DNA of 14,743 bases. Source: Candidatus Woesearchaeota archaeon (GTDB taxonomy: Archaea; Nanobdellota; Nanobdellia; SCGC-AAA011-G17; JAPLZO01). The notes below the pieces were generated by a model, which was not told the DNA's origin, did not search any database, and was given only the letters and a program-made list of their open reading frames with translations. Position 1 is the first letter of the stretch, and every line of letters starts with the position of its first letter. The DNA is taken from assembly GCA_026394995.1 (NCBI GenBank), contig JAPLZO010000016.1, positions 1-14,743 of the forward strand. The letters run 5' to 3'. Positions 1 through 6,473 of the stretch are shown piece by piece. The position numbers were made by a program, and so were the translations under genes.

Positions 1-980
1 CCCATTCCAATACCACTCCTAGTAACAGATGGTAACCAATTTTCATGTAATATATTAAGTTCCCTTGTATCTTCTATACTAACTACCCTTGATGATGGTG
101 GTATAAAAAATGCTAAAGTATTAAGTAAAGTTGTTTTTCCACTACCTGTACCCCCAATAACCATTATATTACATTCATGCTCTATCAATAACCATATATA
201 AGCCAATAATTCAGGACTAACTGTTCTAAATTCCATTAATTTAATAGGACTCCAAGGTTCTTTAGTGAATTTTCTAATAGTAAAGGTTGGTCCTCTAGAG
301 CTTATATCTTGTGTATATGTTGCATTTACTCTGCTACCATCGGGTAAAGCAGCATCTAATAAAGGATTAGCATAAGATATATATTGACCAGATTTTTGAG
401 CTAACTTTTCTACAAAATCTGTTAATACTTTAATATCATTATAAATTATATTCGTTTTTAAATTTTTATACTTTCTATGTACAATATAGATAGGAGTATT
501 AACACCATTACATTCAATATCTTCTATAAAATAATCCCTCAAAAGAGGCTCAATTTCATTTAACCCAACAAAATCTCTATAAATATAATACATAATTTTT
601 ATAAGTGTATCGTCGCTTATCTTAACTTGTAATTCATTTAATAAAACCCTAATATTTTTTTCTAAATATTCAATTATAACATTTGGATCTTTAACGCTTA
701 TAAAACTTATATTGATTAATTCTCTAATACCTTCTTCTAAAATACCCAATAATCTTTTTTCTTTTTCATCTAAAATAGGCTCTTCTATATTATAGACTAA
801 TTCATTATTTGCACTATCCCAAAAAACATGAGCATAAACATAAGGACTTATCAATGGATATTTAACATCCAATCTTGTTTTATCAATTATATCAGGTATA
901 TTTGGTATAATTGGTTGTTCAAACTTAAAAATTGTTTTTTTTTCTTGAGAAACTTCTATTTTTTTACTAAATAAACTCAT
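1..980 (-). CDS. Type II/IV secretion system ATPase (archaeal pilus/Tad-like motor), partial
   Basis: Hexameric ATPase of the GspE/VirB11/TadA superfamily that would power assembly of the pilins encoded just upstream, acting at the cytoplasmic face of the membrane. The 326 visible residues start at the ATG ending at 980 and run off the window edge, so the C-terminal part of the motor domain is missing. Residues 1-150 form the N-terminal domain, with acidic and aromatic stretches. Residues 205-222 (NPLLDAALPDGSRVNA) are the conserved pre-Walker motif. GGTGSGKT at 276-283 is the Walker A, followed by the acidic motif IEDTREL at 302-308 and the HENWLPSV segment typical of archaeal members. The start is supported by a GGGGTG ribosome site four bases ahead and a TATA box at 1016-1023. 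The membrane platform protein (TadC/FlaJ type) is not in the window and would be expected next. Whether it drives a pilus, archaellum or another filament cannot be told. Confidence 0.93.
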   Translation of the reverse strand, partial: MSLFSKKIEVSQEKKTIFKFEQPIIPNIPDIIDKTRLDVKYPLISPYVYAHVFWDSANNELVYNIEEPILDEKEKRLLGILEEGIRELINISFISVKDPNVIIEYLEKNIRVLLNELQVKISDDTLIKIMYYIYRDFVGLNEIEPLLRDYFIEDIECNGVNTPIYIVHRKYKNLKTNIIYNDIKVLTDFVEKLAQKSGQYISYANPLLDAALPDGSRVNATYTQDISSRGPTFTIRKFTKEPWSPIKLMEFRTVSPELLAYIWLLIEHECNIMVIGGTGSGKTTLLNTLAFFIPPSSRVVSIEDTRELNILHENWLPSVTRSGIGM

Positions 981-1002
981 AATACACCCCTTTTTCAAAA
1001 AG

Positions 1003-1047
1003 TGTAACTAAACACTTATATAATTTTTGTATTACTTATTAGTTACA
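1003..1047. repeat. Nested inverted repeats between pilin and ATPase genes
   Basis: The arms TGTAACTAA (1003-1011) and TTAGTTACA (1039-1047) are a perfect 9-base inverted repeat enclosing the ATPase TATA box. Inside and overlapping it, AAGTGT (1000-1005) and ACACTT (1012-1017) form a second inverted repeat that touches the TATA box. The outer right arm covers the stop codon of the upstream pilin gene. In RNA it could fold into a hairpin with a 27-base loop; in DNA it could be a repressor site. Neither role is shown. Confidence 0.5.
1016..1024 (-). promoter_or_regulatory. TATA box of the secretion ATPase
   Basis: TTATATAA, read on the minus strand, lies about 39 bases ahead of the ATPase start codon. 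A start of transcription 26 bases downstream would fall near 993 and leave a leader of roughly 13 bases. That leader contains GGGGTG (985-990), a good match to the archaeal anti-Shine-Dalgarno, so this gene appears to be translated with a leader, unlike most first genes here. Confidence 0.55.
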
Positions 1048-1561
1048 TTATATTAAATGTAACAATAGGTATATTATTATCATATCTTCCACTATGTGTT
1101 ACAATCAAATTATACTTTCCAGAAAAAGGTCCTGTGCTACTAGAAACTAATTCTAATTTAGTTATATCTTTATAATTTAAATTTAAGTCTATTAAATATT
1201 TATCAACTTGTTTAGTAGATTTCAGAATTATTTTTAAAACACCTTCATTTATTAATATATTAGGCTCCATCATCTTATCGCTTGTTTCCATTTCCCAGGT
1301 AATATCAGTTTCATTAACATATAAATTACCTTCATCTATTGTAAACGGATTTAAAACTCTTCTTGAATTAGGTCCTTCATTAATAATAGTTCTTATATTC
1401 TTATCCAAAGTAAACATCATATCTTTAGTTTGAGAAACAATATTCCTTTGAGTCATATTTTTAATTAAAGGAACACCAGCATTTAGAATTATAATTAAAA
1501 CAATTACACCTAAAGCTAGGTATAAAACTGCAGATACCCAAATATCTCCTTTCTTTTTCAT
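1043..1561 (-). CDS. Pilin-like membrane-anchored protein, cysteine-free
   Basis: 172 residues. The N-terminus MKKKGDIWVSAVLYLALG resembles a class III (prepilin-type) signal: lysines, then a glycine for the likely PibD/EppA cleavage, then a hydrophobic segment to about residue 31. The remaining 140 residues would be an extracellular domain rich in beta-type sequence with no cysteine. It differs from the three pilins upstream, having DIWVSAVLY in place of ISPLIATVLL, so it may be a minor pilin, a tip or priming subunit, or a pseudopilin-like assembly factor. It is the last small gene before the ATPase, follows its upstream neighbour by 19 A/T-only bases, and has no visible ribosome site. The function is inferred from its N-terminus and neighbours only. 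Confidence 0.8.
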   Translation of the reverse strand: MKKKGDIWVSAVLYLALGVIVLIIILNAGVPLIKNMTQRNIVSQTKDMMFTLDKNIRTIINEGPNSRRVLNPFTIDEGNLYVNETDITWEMETSDKMMEPNILINEGVLKIILKSTKQVDKYLIDLNLNYKDITKLELVSSSTGPFSGKYNLIVTHSGRYDNNIPIVTFNIM

Positions 1562-1580
1562 TTTTAAAAAAAATTAAAAA

Positions 1581-2024
1581 TTAACAAGGACTATCTTCTG
1601 TTGCTACATAAGCACTACATGGTATACTTTCATTACTATCACCAGCAACACTAGCTATTGTTTCAACTTTTTGTGATCCTGATGGAATAGTAAATGAATA
1701 AGTTTTAACCATCTGTATTGCCAAGTAATAATTTGTAGCAGGTATTGGTGTTGTTACAGCACCACTAGTATCATATACTCTAAACACAAATGATTTTATA
1801 TCAACACTACCCTTATTTTCTATAGTTAACCCAGTACAACTTGCTCTTTGTATTTTAAAATCTAATTGTGTACATTTTAATGCAGATTGTGTACTTTGTT
1901 CTGTATTTCTTGTCATATCCCTAACAAATCCACCACCCCAAGTCATTATAACAGCAGCTAAAGCAACTGTAAATCCTATTAATAACACTGTTGCTATTAA
2001 TGGTGAAATTCCTTTTTTGTTCAT
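1581..2024 (-). CDS. Archaeal type IV pilin with four cysteines
   Basis: 147 residues with the classic archaeal pilin N-terminus (PF07790-type): MNKKG, then ISPLIATVLLIGFTVALAAV. Cleavage is expected after Gly5, and the hydrophobic stretch (6-30) would form the filament core. The domain after it has cysteines at 51, 63, 136 and 147, the last being the final residue, which suggests two disulfides outside the cell. The N-terminal 30 residues closely match those of the gene just upstream (2041-2493), indicating tandem duplication, while the outer domains have diverged. A perfect GGAGGT ribosome site (2032-2037) lies seven bases before the start, inside the 16-base gap to its neighbour, which fixes the start and suggests strong translation. 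It may be a major filament subunit, but that is inference. Confidence 0.88.
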   Translation of the reverse strand: MNKKGISPLIATVLLIGFTVALAAVIMTWGGGFVRDMTRNTEQSTQSALKCTQLDFKIQRASCTGLTIENKGSVDIKSFVFRVYDTSGAVTTPIPATNYYLAIQMVKTYSFTIPSGSQKVETIASVAGDSNESIPCSAYVATEDSPC

Positions 2025-2031
2025 TTAACAT

Positions 2032-2037
2032 ACCTCC
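2032..2037 (-). promoter_or_regulatory. Strong Shine-Dalgarno site GGAGGT
   Basis: GGAGGT on the minus strand lies seven bases before the pilin ATG at 2024. It is the full core complement of the archaeal 16S 3' end and decides this start. An earlier ATG lies between site and start but is out of frame. Confidence 0.8.
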
Positions 2038-2040
2038 TAT

Positions 2041-2493
2041 TTATACAATTGTTAAGTCATATATAACATGCTGATCTGAACAAGGTTCATAAACATCTTT
2101 TCCAATTCTTAACTTGGGTATAACATCAACTTGTTTTGTTGTACTTAAACATGCAATTGTAAATGAACCACTTGAATAAGCATCTAAACCATTATCTAAG
2201 TTTACTAGTTTTACATTTCCGCTTTGTTCAGTACATCTAAATGTAAAAGCATCAATCTTCTCTTTCCTATTTTCTATAGTAATATCTAAATTATTACCAG
2301 CTATATTTATATTAGTAACATCTATTCCTATATCTGTTGAGCAACTTAATTTTTGTAAAGCAGTAGTACCTTCTTTTTGTTTAACCTCTTCTATATAACC
2401 TCTACCCCATAACATAACAATAATTAATAAAGCAACAACAAAACCAATTAATAAAACAGTAGCAATTAACGGACTTATTCCTCTTTTTTTCAT
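2041..2493 (-). CDS. Archaeal type IV pilin with four cysteines
   Basis: 150 residues. The N-terminus MKKRG, followed by ISPLIATVLLIGFVVALLII, is a class III prepilin signal with cleavage expected after Gly5 and a membrane/filament-core helix to about residue 30. Cysteines sit at 51, 87, 115 and 138; the first and the EPC near the C-terminus line up with those of the neighbouring pilins. Its start overlaps the stop of the upstream pilin by four bases (ATGA), with AGAGGT at 2505-2510 as a weaker ribosome site eleven bases away, so it is in one operon with it. It is the closest paralogue in the window of the 1581-2024 product, by N-terminal identity. It could be a major or minor pilin; the sequence does not decide. 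Confidence 0.88.
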   Translation of the reverse strand: MKKRGISPLIATVLLIGFVVALLIIVMLWGRGYIEEVKQKEGTTALQKLSCSTDIGIDVTNINIAGNNLDITIENRKEKIDAFTFRCTEQSGNVKLVNLDNGLDAYSSGSFTIACLSTTKQVDVIPKLRIGKDVYEPCSDQHVIYDLTIV

Positions 2494-2921
2494 GATTTAC
2501 ATATACCTCTTCTTGCTTTATCAGTGCAACCTATTTTTTTATTATTAACTTCTATAAATGGAATCATATCAAAACCACCATTATTATTTGGTGGATAATA
2601 CGTTGCAGGTATTCCTAAGTTTACAGTACTACTTGGGGTAATAGCTGTATCTAATGTAGTAGAACTTAAATTAGTTCTAATTATAAATTTTACTATTGTA
2701 AAAGAACCTCTATTATTAACTGATGTCGTTTTTGTGGTACAATTAGCATTTATAGTATAGATAACATCCCTACAATTTATATCATTTTCAACCATCTCAG
2801 TTAATTCATCTGTATACTTTTCAGTTTGTTGTTTACTCCATAATATCACAGTAGTCCCTAACAATACAGAAAAACCTAATAATAATACCCAAGAAATAAC
2901 TTCACTCACTCCCTTTTTCAT
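2490..2921 (-). CDS. Archaeal type IV pilin-like protein, first gene of the pilus operon
   Basis: 143 residues. MKKG, then VSEVISWVLLLGFSVLLGTT, is a prepilin-type N-terminus with the Glu found near the mature N-terminus of many pilins, followed by WSKQQ and a polar stretch. Cysteines at 50, 61, 132 and 141 repeat the four-cysteine plan of the next two genes, although the rest of the outer domain (Asn/Thr/Ser-rich, with PPNNNGG near 110) is quite different. It is the promoter-proximal gene: a TATA-like element 24-27 bases ahead of the ATG predicts a leaderless transcript. It shares a divergent 77-base intergenic region with aspS. Its stop overlaps the next pilin start (ATGA). Confidence 0.86.
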   Translation of the reverse strand: MKKGVSEVISWVLLLGFSVLLGTTVILWSKQQTEKYTDELTEMVENDINCRDVIYTINANCTTKTTSVNNRGSFTIVKFIIRTNLSSTTLDTAITPSSTVNLGIPATYYPPNNNGGFDMIPFIEVNNKKIGCTDKARRGICKS

Positions 2922-2941
2922 TATAAATAATAATATTGACT

Positions 2942-2951
2942 AATTTAAAAA
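2942..2951 (-). promoter_or_regulatory. TATA-like box of the pilin operon
   Basis: TTTTTAAATT on the minus strand is centred about 26 bases ahead of the pilin ATG at 2921, the distance seen at other first genes in this window, and predicts a leaderless mRNA. The region is AT-rich, so the match is less specific than a TTTATATA-type box. Confidence 0.5.
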
Positions 2952-2965
2952 GTTTTTGATATTAG

Positions 2966-2984
2966 AGAGAAACCTTTATATATC
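2966..2984 (+). promoter_or_regulatory. BRE/TATA promoter of aspS-gatC-gatA
   Basis: GAGAAACC followed by TTTATATA (2975-2982) is a purine-rich BRE-like stretch plus a canonical archaeal TATA box. The usual 26-base spacing places the transcription start near 3005, which is the second ATG of aspS. This favours a leaderless mRNA starting at Met3 rather than at the ATG at 2999. Confidence 0.7.
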
Positions 2985-2998
2985 TTTTTTAGAACTAT

Positions 2999-4375
2999 AT
3001 GCCCATGAGAAGAACACATACATGTGGAGAATTAAGTAAAAAAGATATAGGAAAAAAAGTAACTTTATGTGGTTGGGCATCTTCTATAAGATCACATGGA
3101 AAAATCACTTTCATAGATCTAAGAGATAGATATGGTGTCACTCAAATAGTTCTAAAAGAATCTATAGAAATAAAGCCAGAATATGTTTTAAAGATAGAAG
3201 GTTTAGTAAAATCTAGACCTCCAACAACAATAAATAATAATATACTAACAGGTGAAATAGAAATAGAGTCTAGCTCAATAGAAATAATAAATCCTTCTAA
3301 ACCACTACCTATTGAAATAGATGATAAAAAATCTTTTTCTGATGAAATAAGATTAAAATATCGTTATCTAGATTTAAGAAGAAATAATATGCAGAATAAT
3401 ATTATAACTAGACATAAAGTTACTCAAGCAACTCGTGAATATTTAAACAATCAGAATTTTTTAGAAATAGAAACACCATTGTTAATGAAATCAACACCAG
3501 AAGGTGCTCGTGATTATTTAGTTCCATCTCGTGTTAATCCTGGTAAATTTTATTCATTACCACAATCGCCTCAACTTTATAAACAAATTTTAATGATCTC
3601 TGGATTCGATAAATATTATCAAATTGCTCGTTGTTTAAGAGATGAAGATTTAAGACAAGATCGTCAACCAGAATTTACCCAAATTGATATAGAAATGTCT
3701 TTTTTAGATGAAGAAGATATTTATAATTTAATAGAGGGAATGTTAAAACATATTTTCAAAAAAGTCCTAAATATAGATATAAAAACACCATTTCCAAGAA
3801 TCAAATATTTAGAAGCCATGGAAAAGTATAATTCTGATAAACCTGATTTAAGAAAAGATAAGAATAATCCAAAAGAATTTGAATTTTGTTGGGTTGTAGA
3901 TTTTCCATTATTTGAATATAGCAAAGAAGAAAAAAGATTAGTTGCTATGCATCATCCATTTACTTCCACAAAAGAAGAAGATTTAAAATTACTTGATAAA
4001 AATCCAGAAAAAGTTAGAGCAAGATCATATGATATAGTTTTAAATGGATTAGAATTAGGTGGTGGTTCTATAAGAATTCATAAAGAAGATATTCAGAAAA
4101 AAATTTTTGATAATTTAGGTATTGATAAAAAAACAGCTGAGAAAAGATTTGGATTTTTATTAGAAGCTTTGTCTTATGGTGGTCCTATCCATGGTGGTAT
4201 AGCTCTTGGTTTAGATAGATTAGTTGCTTTAATAACAGGAACAAATGATATAAGAGAGGTAATAGCATTTCCAAAAAATAAAGCAGCACAATGTCCAATG
4301 GATGGTTGTCCATCTGAAGTATCTGAAAAACAGTTAAAAGAACTTAATATTAAACTAGATCTAAAGAAAAAATGA
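2999..4375 (+). CDS. aspS: Aspartyl-tRNA synthetase, bacterial type without GAD insertion
   Basis: Class II synthetase that charges tRNA with aspartate in the cytoplasm. Residues 1-105 are the anticodon-binding OB fold (CGELSKKDIGKKVTLCGW); the class II core follows, with motif 2 at 206-232 (YYQIARCLRDEDLRQDRQPE) and motif 3 at 396-424 (GLDRLVALITGTNDIREVI). These are bacterial AspRS sequences, not the archaeal FRAEE type. The bacterial enzyme is usually near 590 residues; here KYNSDKPDLR (277-286) passes almost directly to WVVDFPLFEY (298-307), so the GAD insertion of about 120 residues is absent. His33 (His31 from the second Met) is the residue tied to non-discriminating bacterial AspRS, while the partner position, Gly in those enzymes, appears to be Thr here. 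Its stop overlaps gatC, consistent with Asp-tRNA(Asn) supply to GatCAB. The start at 3005 fits both the promoter and the family N-terminus better. Confidence 0.95.
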   Translation: MPMRRTHTCGELSKKDIGKKVTLCGWASSIRSHGKITFIDLRDRYGVTQIVLKESIEIKPEYVLKIEGLVKSRPPTTINNNILTGEIEIESSSIEIINPSKPLPIEIDDKKSFSDEIRLKYRYLDLRRNNMQNNIITRHKVTQATREYLNNQNFLEIETPLLMKSTPEGARDYLVPSRVNPGKFYSLPQSPQLYKQILMISGFDKYYQIARCLRDEDLRQDRQPEFTQIDIEMSFLDEEDIYNLIEGMLKHIFKKVLNIDIKTPFPRIKYLEAMEKYNSDKPDLRKDKNNPKEFEFCWVVDFPLFEYSKEEKRLVAMHHPFTSTKEEDLKLLDKNPEKVRARSYDIVLNGLELGGGSIRIHKEDIQKKIFDNLGIDKKTAEKRFGFLLEALSYGGPIHGGIALGLDRLVALITGTNDIREVIAFPKNKAAQCPMDGCPSEVSEKQLKELNIKLDLKKK

Positions 4376-4656
4376 ACATAGATAAAGATCTAATAAAAAA
4401 AGTTGCTAAAAACGCTCATCTAAATTTAACAGAATCTGAAATAAAAGAGTTCTTAACACAATTAAAAGAAATTCTAAATAATTTTTCTATAATAAATGAT
4501 ATTAATACAAATGATATCAAACCTTCATTTCAACCAATAGAAATAAAAAATATTTATCGTGAAGATAAAGTTGAGAAATCATTAACACAAGAAGAAGCTT
4601 TAGCTAATACAAAACACAAAAAAGATGGTTTCTTTAAAGGACCAAAAGCAATATGA
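4372..4656 (+). CDS. gatC: Asp-tRNA(Asn)/Glu-tRNA(Gln) amidotransferase subunit C
   Basis: 94 residues, the normal size for GatC, the small subunit that wraps between GatA and GatB and stabilises the complex. The N-terminal helical part (VAKNAHLNLTESEIKEFLTQ, 11-30) and the C-terminal REDKVEKSLTQEEAL segment (62-76) followed by KDGFFKGP are family signatures. It overlaps aspS by ATGA upstream and gatA by ATGA downstream, so translation of the three genes is probably coupled. With AspRS in the same operon, the expected substrate is Asp-tRNA(Asn), but the sequence does not exclude Glu-tRNA(Gln). Confidence 0.94.
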   Translation: MNIDKDLIKKVAKNAHLNLTESEIKEFLTQLKEILNNFSIINDINTNDIKPSFQPIEIKNIYREDKVEKSLTQEEALANTKHKKDGFFKGPKAI

Positions 4657-6005
4657 AAGCACAAGAGTTTATACAAAAAGTAAAAAATCAAGAAATAGAT
4701 ATAATTGAACACACTCATAAAGTTTTAGATGAAGCTAAAAAAATAAATAAAGGGTATAATTATTTTAATATTATTTCAGAAGATTTAGCTCTAGAGCAAG
4801 CTAAAAATATATCCAAAAACCCAAAAGGTAAACTAGCTGGTTTACCAATATCAATCAAAGATTGTATCTGTGTTAAAAATGTTGAATCAACAGCAGGTTC
4901 TAAAATATTAAAAGATTACAAACCTGTTTTTAATGCAACAGTAGTTCAAAATTTAATAAATGAAGGTGCTATAATAATTGGTAAAACATCCCAAGATGAA
5001 TTTGGTTTTGGTTCATTTTCAGTTAATGTTGGTTTAGATAAGAAAATTCCAAAAAATCCTTTTGATATCACAAGAGTTACTGGTGGTTCTTCAGGTGGTA
5101 GTGCTGGTTATACATCAATAACAAAATATCCTCATATTTCAATAGCAGAATCAACAGGTGGTTCTATTGTAAATCCAGCATCATTCTGTGGTGTTACAGG
5201 ATTATGTCCAACTTATGGTCTTGTTTCAAGATATGGTTTAATTGATTATTCAAATTCTTTAGATAAAATAGGGCCTATATCAAAATATATTCATGATATT
5301 GAATTAGTGTTACCAATAATGGCTCAACATGACCCAAAAGATTCAACTTCTCTTAAAGAAAAGTTAAATCAAGATTCTAAAACTAAAAAAATAGCTGTTA
5401 TAAAAGAAACTTTAAACGTAGAAGAAAAAATAAAAGATCTAGTTTTAGATAAACTAGATGACTATGATACAATCTCTTTGCCTTTAGTAGAAAAATATTC
5501 TTTAGCATGTTATTATCTTATAGCGATGTCAGAATCATCAACAAATCTAGCAAAATACTGCGGGATTAGATATGGTTTACAAAAAGAACTAAAAGGTTCA
5601 TTTGATGAATATTTTACTTCTGTAAGATCAAGTGGTTTTTCAAAAGAAGCAAAAAGAAGAATTATTTTAGGAACATTCGCAAGAATGGCTGGTTTTAGAG
5701 ATGCTTATTACCTAAAAGCAATGAAAATAAGAACCCTAATAATTAATGAATACAAAAAAGCATTTAAAAAATATGATTTATTAGTTTCTCCAACAATGCC
5801 TATCATAGCTCCAAAATTTACAGAAATTAAAAAACTAACACCATTACAAAATTATATGATTGATATTTTAACAGTAGGTCCTAATTTAACAGGATTACCT
5901 CATATAACTAATAATATTGGTTTAGTTAACAAAATGCCAGCTGGTATTATGTACATAGCCGATCATTTAAATGAAAATAAGTTAATAGAAATAAATAAAA
6001 AATAA
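4653..6005 (+). CDS. gatA: Asp-tRNA(Asn)/Glu-tRNA(Gln) amidotransferase subunit A
   Basis: Amidase-signature glutaminase that releases ammonia from glutamine and passes it to GatB. The catalytic triad is visible: Lys69 in PISIKDC, the Ser pair 146-147 in GGSSGGS, and the nucleophile Ser171 in STGGSIVNPASFCG. The stretch LVSRYGLIDYSNSLDKIGPI (190-209) is strongly GatA-like. It is 450 residues against a usual 470-490, being slightly short at the C-terminus, and the spacing between the serines is one residue longer than usual. All catalytic parts are present. It is the third gene of aspS-gatC-gatA, with an ATGA start. gatB is not next to it but 470 bases on, beyond two small genes on the other strand. 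Confidence 0.95.
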   Translation: MKAQEFIQKVKNQEIDIIEHTHKVLDEAKKINKGYNYFNIISEDLALEQAKNISKNPKGKLAGLPISIKDCICVKNVESTAGSKILKDYKPVFNATVVQNLINEGAIIIGKTSQDEFGFGSFSVNVGLDKKIPKNPFDITRVTGGSSGGSAGYTSITKYPHISIAESTGGSIVNPASFCGVTGLCPTYGLVSRYGLIDYSNSLDKIGPISKYIHDIELVLPIMAQHDPKDSTSLKEKLNQDSKTKKIAVIKETLNVEEKIKDLVLDKLDDYDTISLPLVEKYSLACYYLIAMSESSTNLAKYCGIRYGLQKELKGSFDEYFTSVRSSGFSKEAKRRIILGTFARMAGFRDAYYLKAMKIRTLIINEYKKAFKKYDLLVSPTMPIIAPKFTEIKKLTPLQNYMIDILTVGPNLTGLPHITNNIGLVNKMPAGIMYIADHLNENKLIEINKK

Positions 6006-6010
6006 AAAAA

Positions 6011-6214
6011 TTAGCCAGTTTTTATCCCTTTTTCTACATTGCTTAAGTTTTCATTACCAATTGCATTCTTAACTTCACTTGCTAATTTTTTACTTACATC
6101 TAATGTATGTTTTCCTACTACATTCATAAAGTCTCTAGTCTCATTAGTATAATAATATAATCCTACAACTAATAGAATTAATATAATAATGATTAAAGTT
6201 CTTAATAATCCCAT
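6011..6214 (-). CDS. Small single-pass membrane protein of unknown function
   Basis: 67 residues. One strongly hydrophobic segment (about 4-23, LRTLIIIILILLVVGLYYYT) is followed by a 44-residue polar, helix-prone tail with several lysines and glutamates. No family is recognised. The tail could be cytoplasmic or external; the single Arg near the N-terminus gives only a weak hint. Its ATG is one base after the stop of the small zinc-ribbon gene, so the two are almost certainly co-transcribed. It ends five bases from the end of gatA on the opposite strand. The close pairing makes a real gene likely despite the small size. Confidence 0.7.
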   Translation of the reverse strand: MGLLRTLIIIILILLVVGLYYYTNETRDFMNVVGKHTLDVSKKLASEVKNAIGNENLSNVEKGIKTG

Positions 6215-6215
6215 T

Positions 6216-6362
6216 TTATTTTTTACCTAGTATTCTAAAAACTTTAGTCCCACAATCTGGGCAAACACCTTGTATGGCCTTTAAGCCTCTTTTCATTTCT
6301 ATTTCTTTACCATCTTTAATTTCTACTTGTTTACGACAATGCATACATCTTCCTTCTGCCAT
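6216..6362 (-). CDS. Small zinc-ribbon protein (DUF5679-like)
   Basis: 48 residues beginning MAEGRCMHCRKQVEIKDG and ending in CPDCGTKVFRILGKK. Two CxxC pairs (Cys6/Cys9 and Cys34/Cys37) form a one-zinc ribbon. The MAEG-C-x-x-C start and the V-C-P-x-CGTKVFRI end recall the DUF5679 family, small archaeal and bacterial proteins of unknown role; this link is from memory of the family. The GGAGGTG ribosome site at 6368-6374 is five bases ahead and fixes the start. It is followed after one base by the small membrane protein gene. It could bind nucleic acid or a protein partner; no function can be assigned. Confidence 0.85.
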   Translation of the reverse strand: MAEGRCMHCRKQVEIKDGKEIEMKRGLKAIQGVCPDCGTKVFRILGKK

Positions 6363-6367
6363 AAAGA

Positions 6368-6374
6368 CACCTCC
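6368..6374 (-). promoter_or_regulatory. Full Shine-Dalgarno site GGAGGTG
   Basis: GGAGGTG on the minus strand is five bases before the zinc-ribbon ATG at 6362. It is the longest anti-Shine-Dalgarno match in the window and is good evidence that this 48-residue gene is translated. Confidence 0.82.
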
Positions 6375-6419
6375 ATTGAATAATAATTAAATTTTACTTA
6401 CTTTGATAATAAGTTGGGG

Positions 6420-6427
6420 TATATAAA
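6420..6427 (-). promoter_or_regulatory. TATA box of the zinc-ribbon/membrane-protein pair
   Basis: TTTATATA on the minus strand would start transcription near 6398 and leave a leader of about 35 bases containing the GGAGGTG site. The same ten bases, TATATAAATA, occur again at 6442-6451 as the gatB TATA box, so this region holds two TATA copies serving opposite strands. Confidence 0.5.
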
Positions 6428-6437
6428 TATTATTCAA

Positions 6438-6450
6438 AAGCTATATAAAT
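6438..6450 (+). promoter_or_regulatory. TATA promoter of gatB, leaderless
   Basis: AAAGCTATATAAA has a purine-rich BRE-like lead-in and TATATAAA at 6442-6449. Its centre is 28 bases ahead of the gatB ATG at 6474, so the mRNA is expected to begin at or next to the start codon. No ribosome site precedes gatB, in agreement. Confidence 0.65.
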
Positions 6451-6473
6451 AATAAAAAACACAAATCTTAAAA

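Noticed and set aside
1562..1580. A/T-only spacer before the 1043-1561 gene as a separate promoter
   Set aside because: No defined TATA with the usual spacing; the upstream pilin gene ends directly before it, so read-through from the operon is simpler.
1043..2921. Cluster of small membrane proteins as a possible toxin or defence system
   Set aside because: The KKG/KRG plus hydrophobic N-termini and the adjoining secretion ATPase explain them as pilins; no effector or immunity domain is visible.
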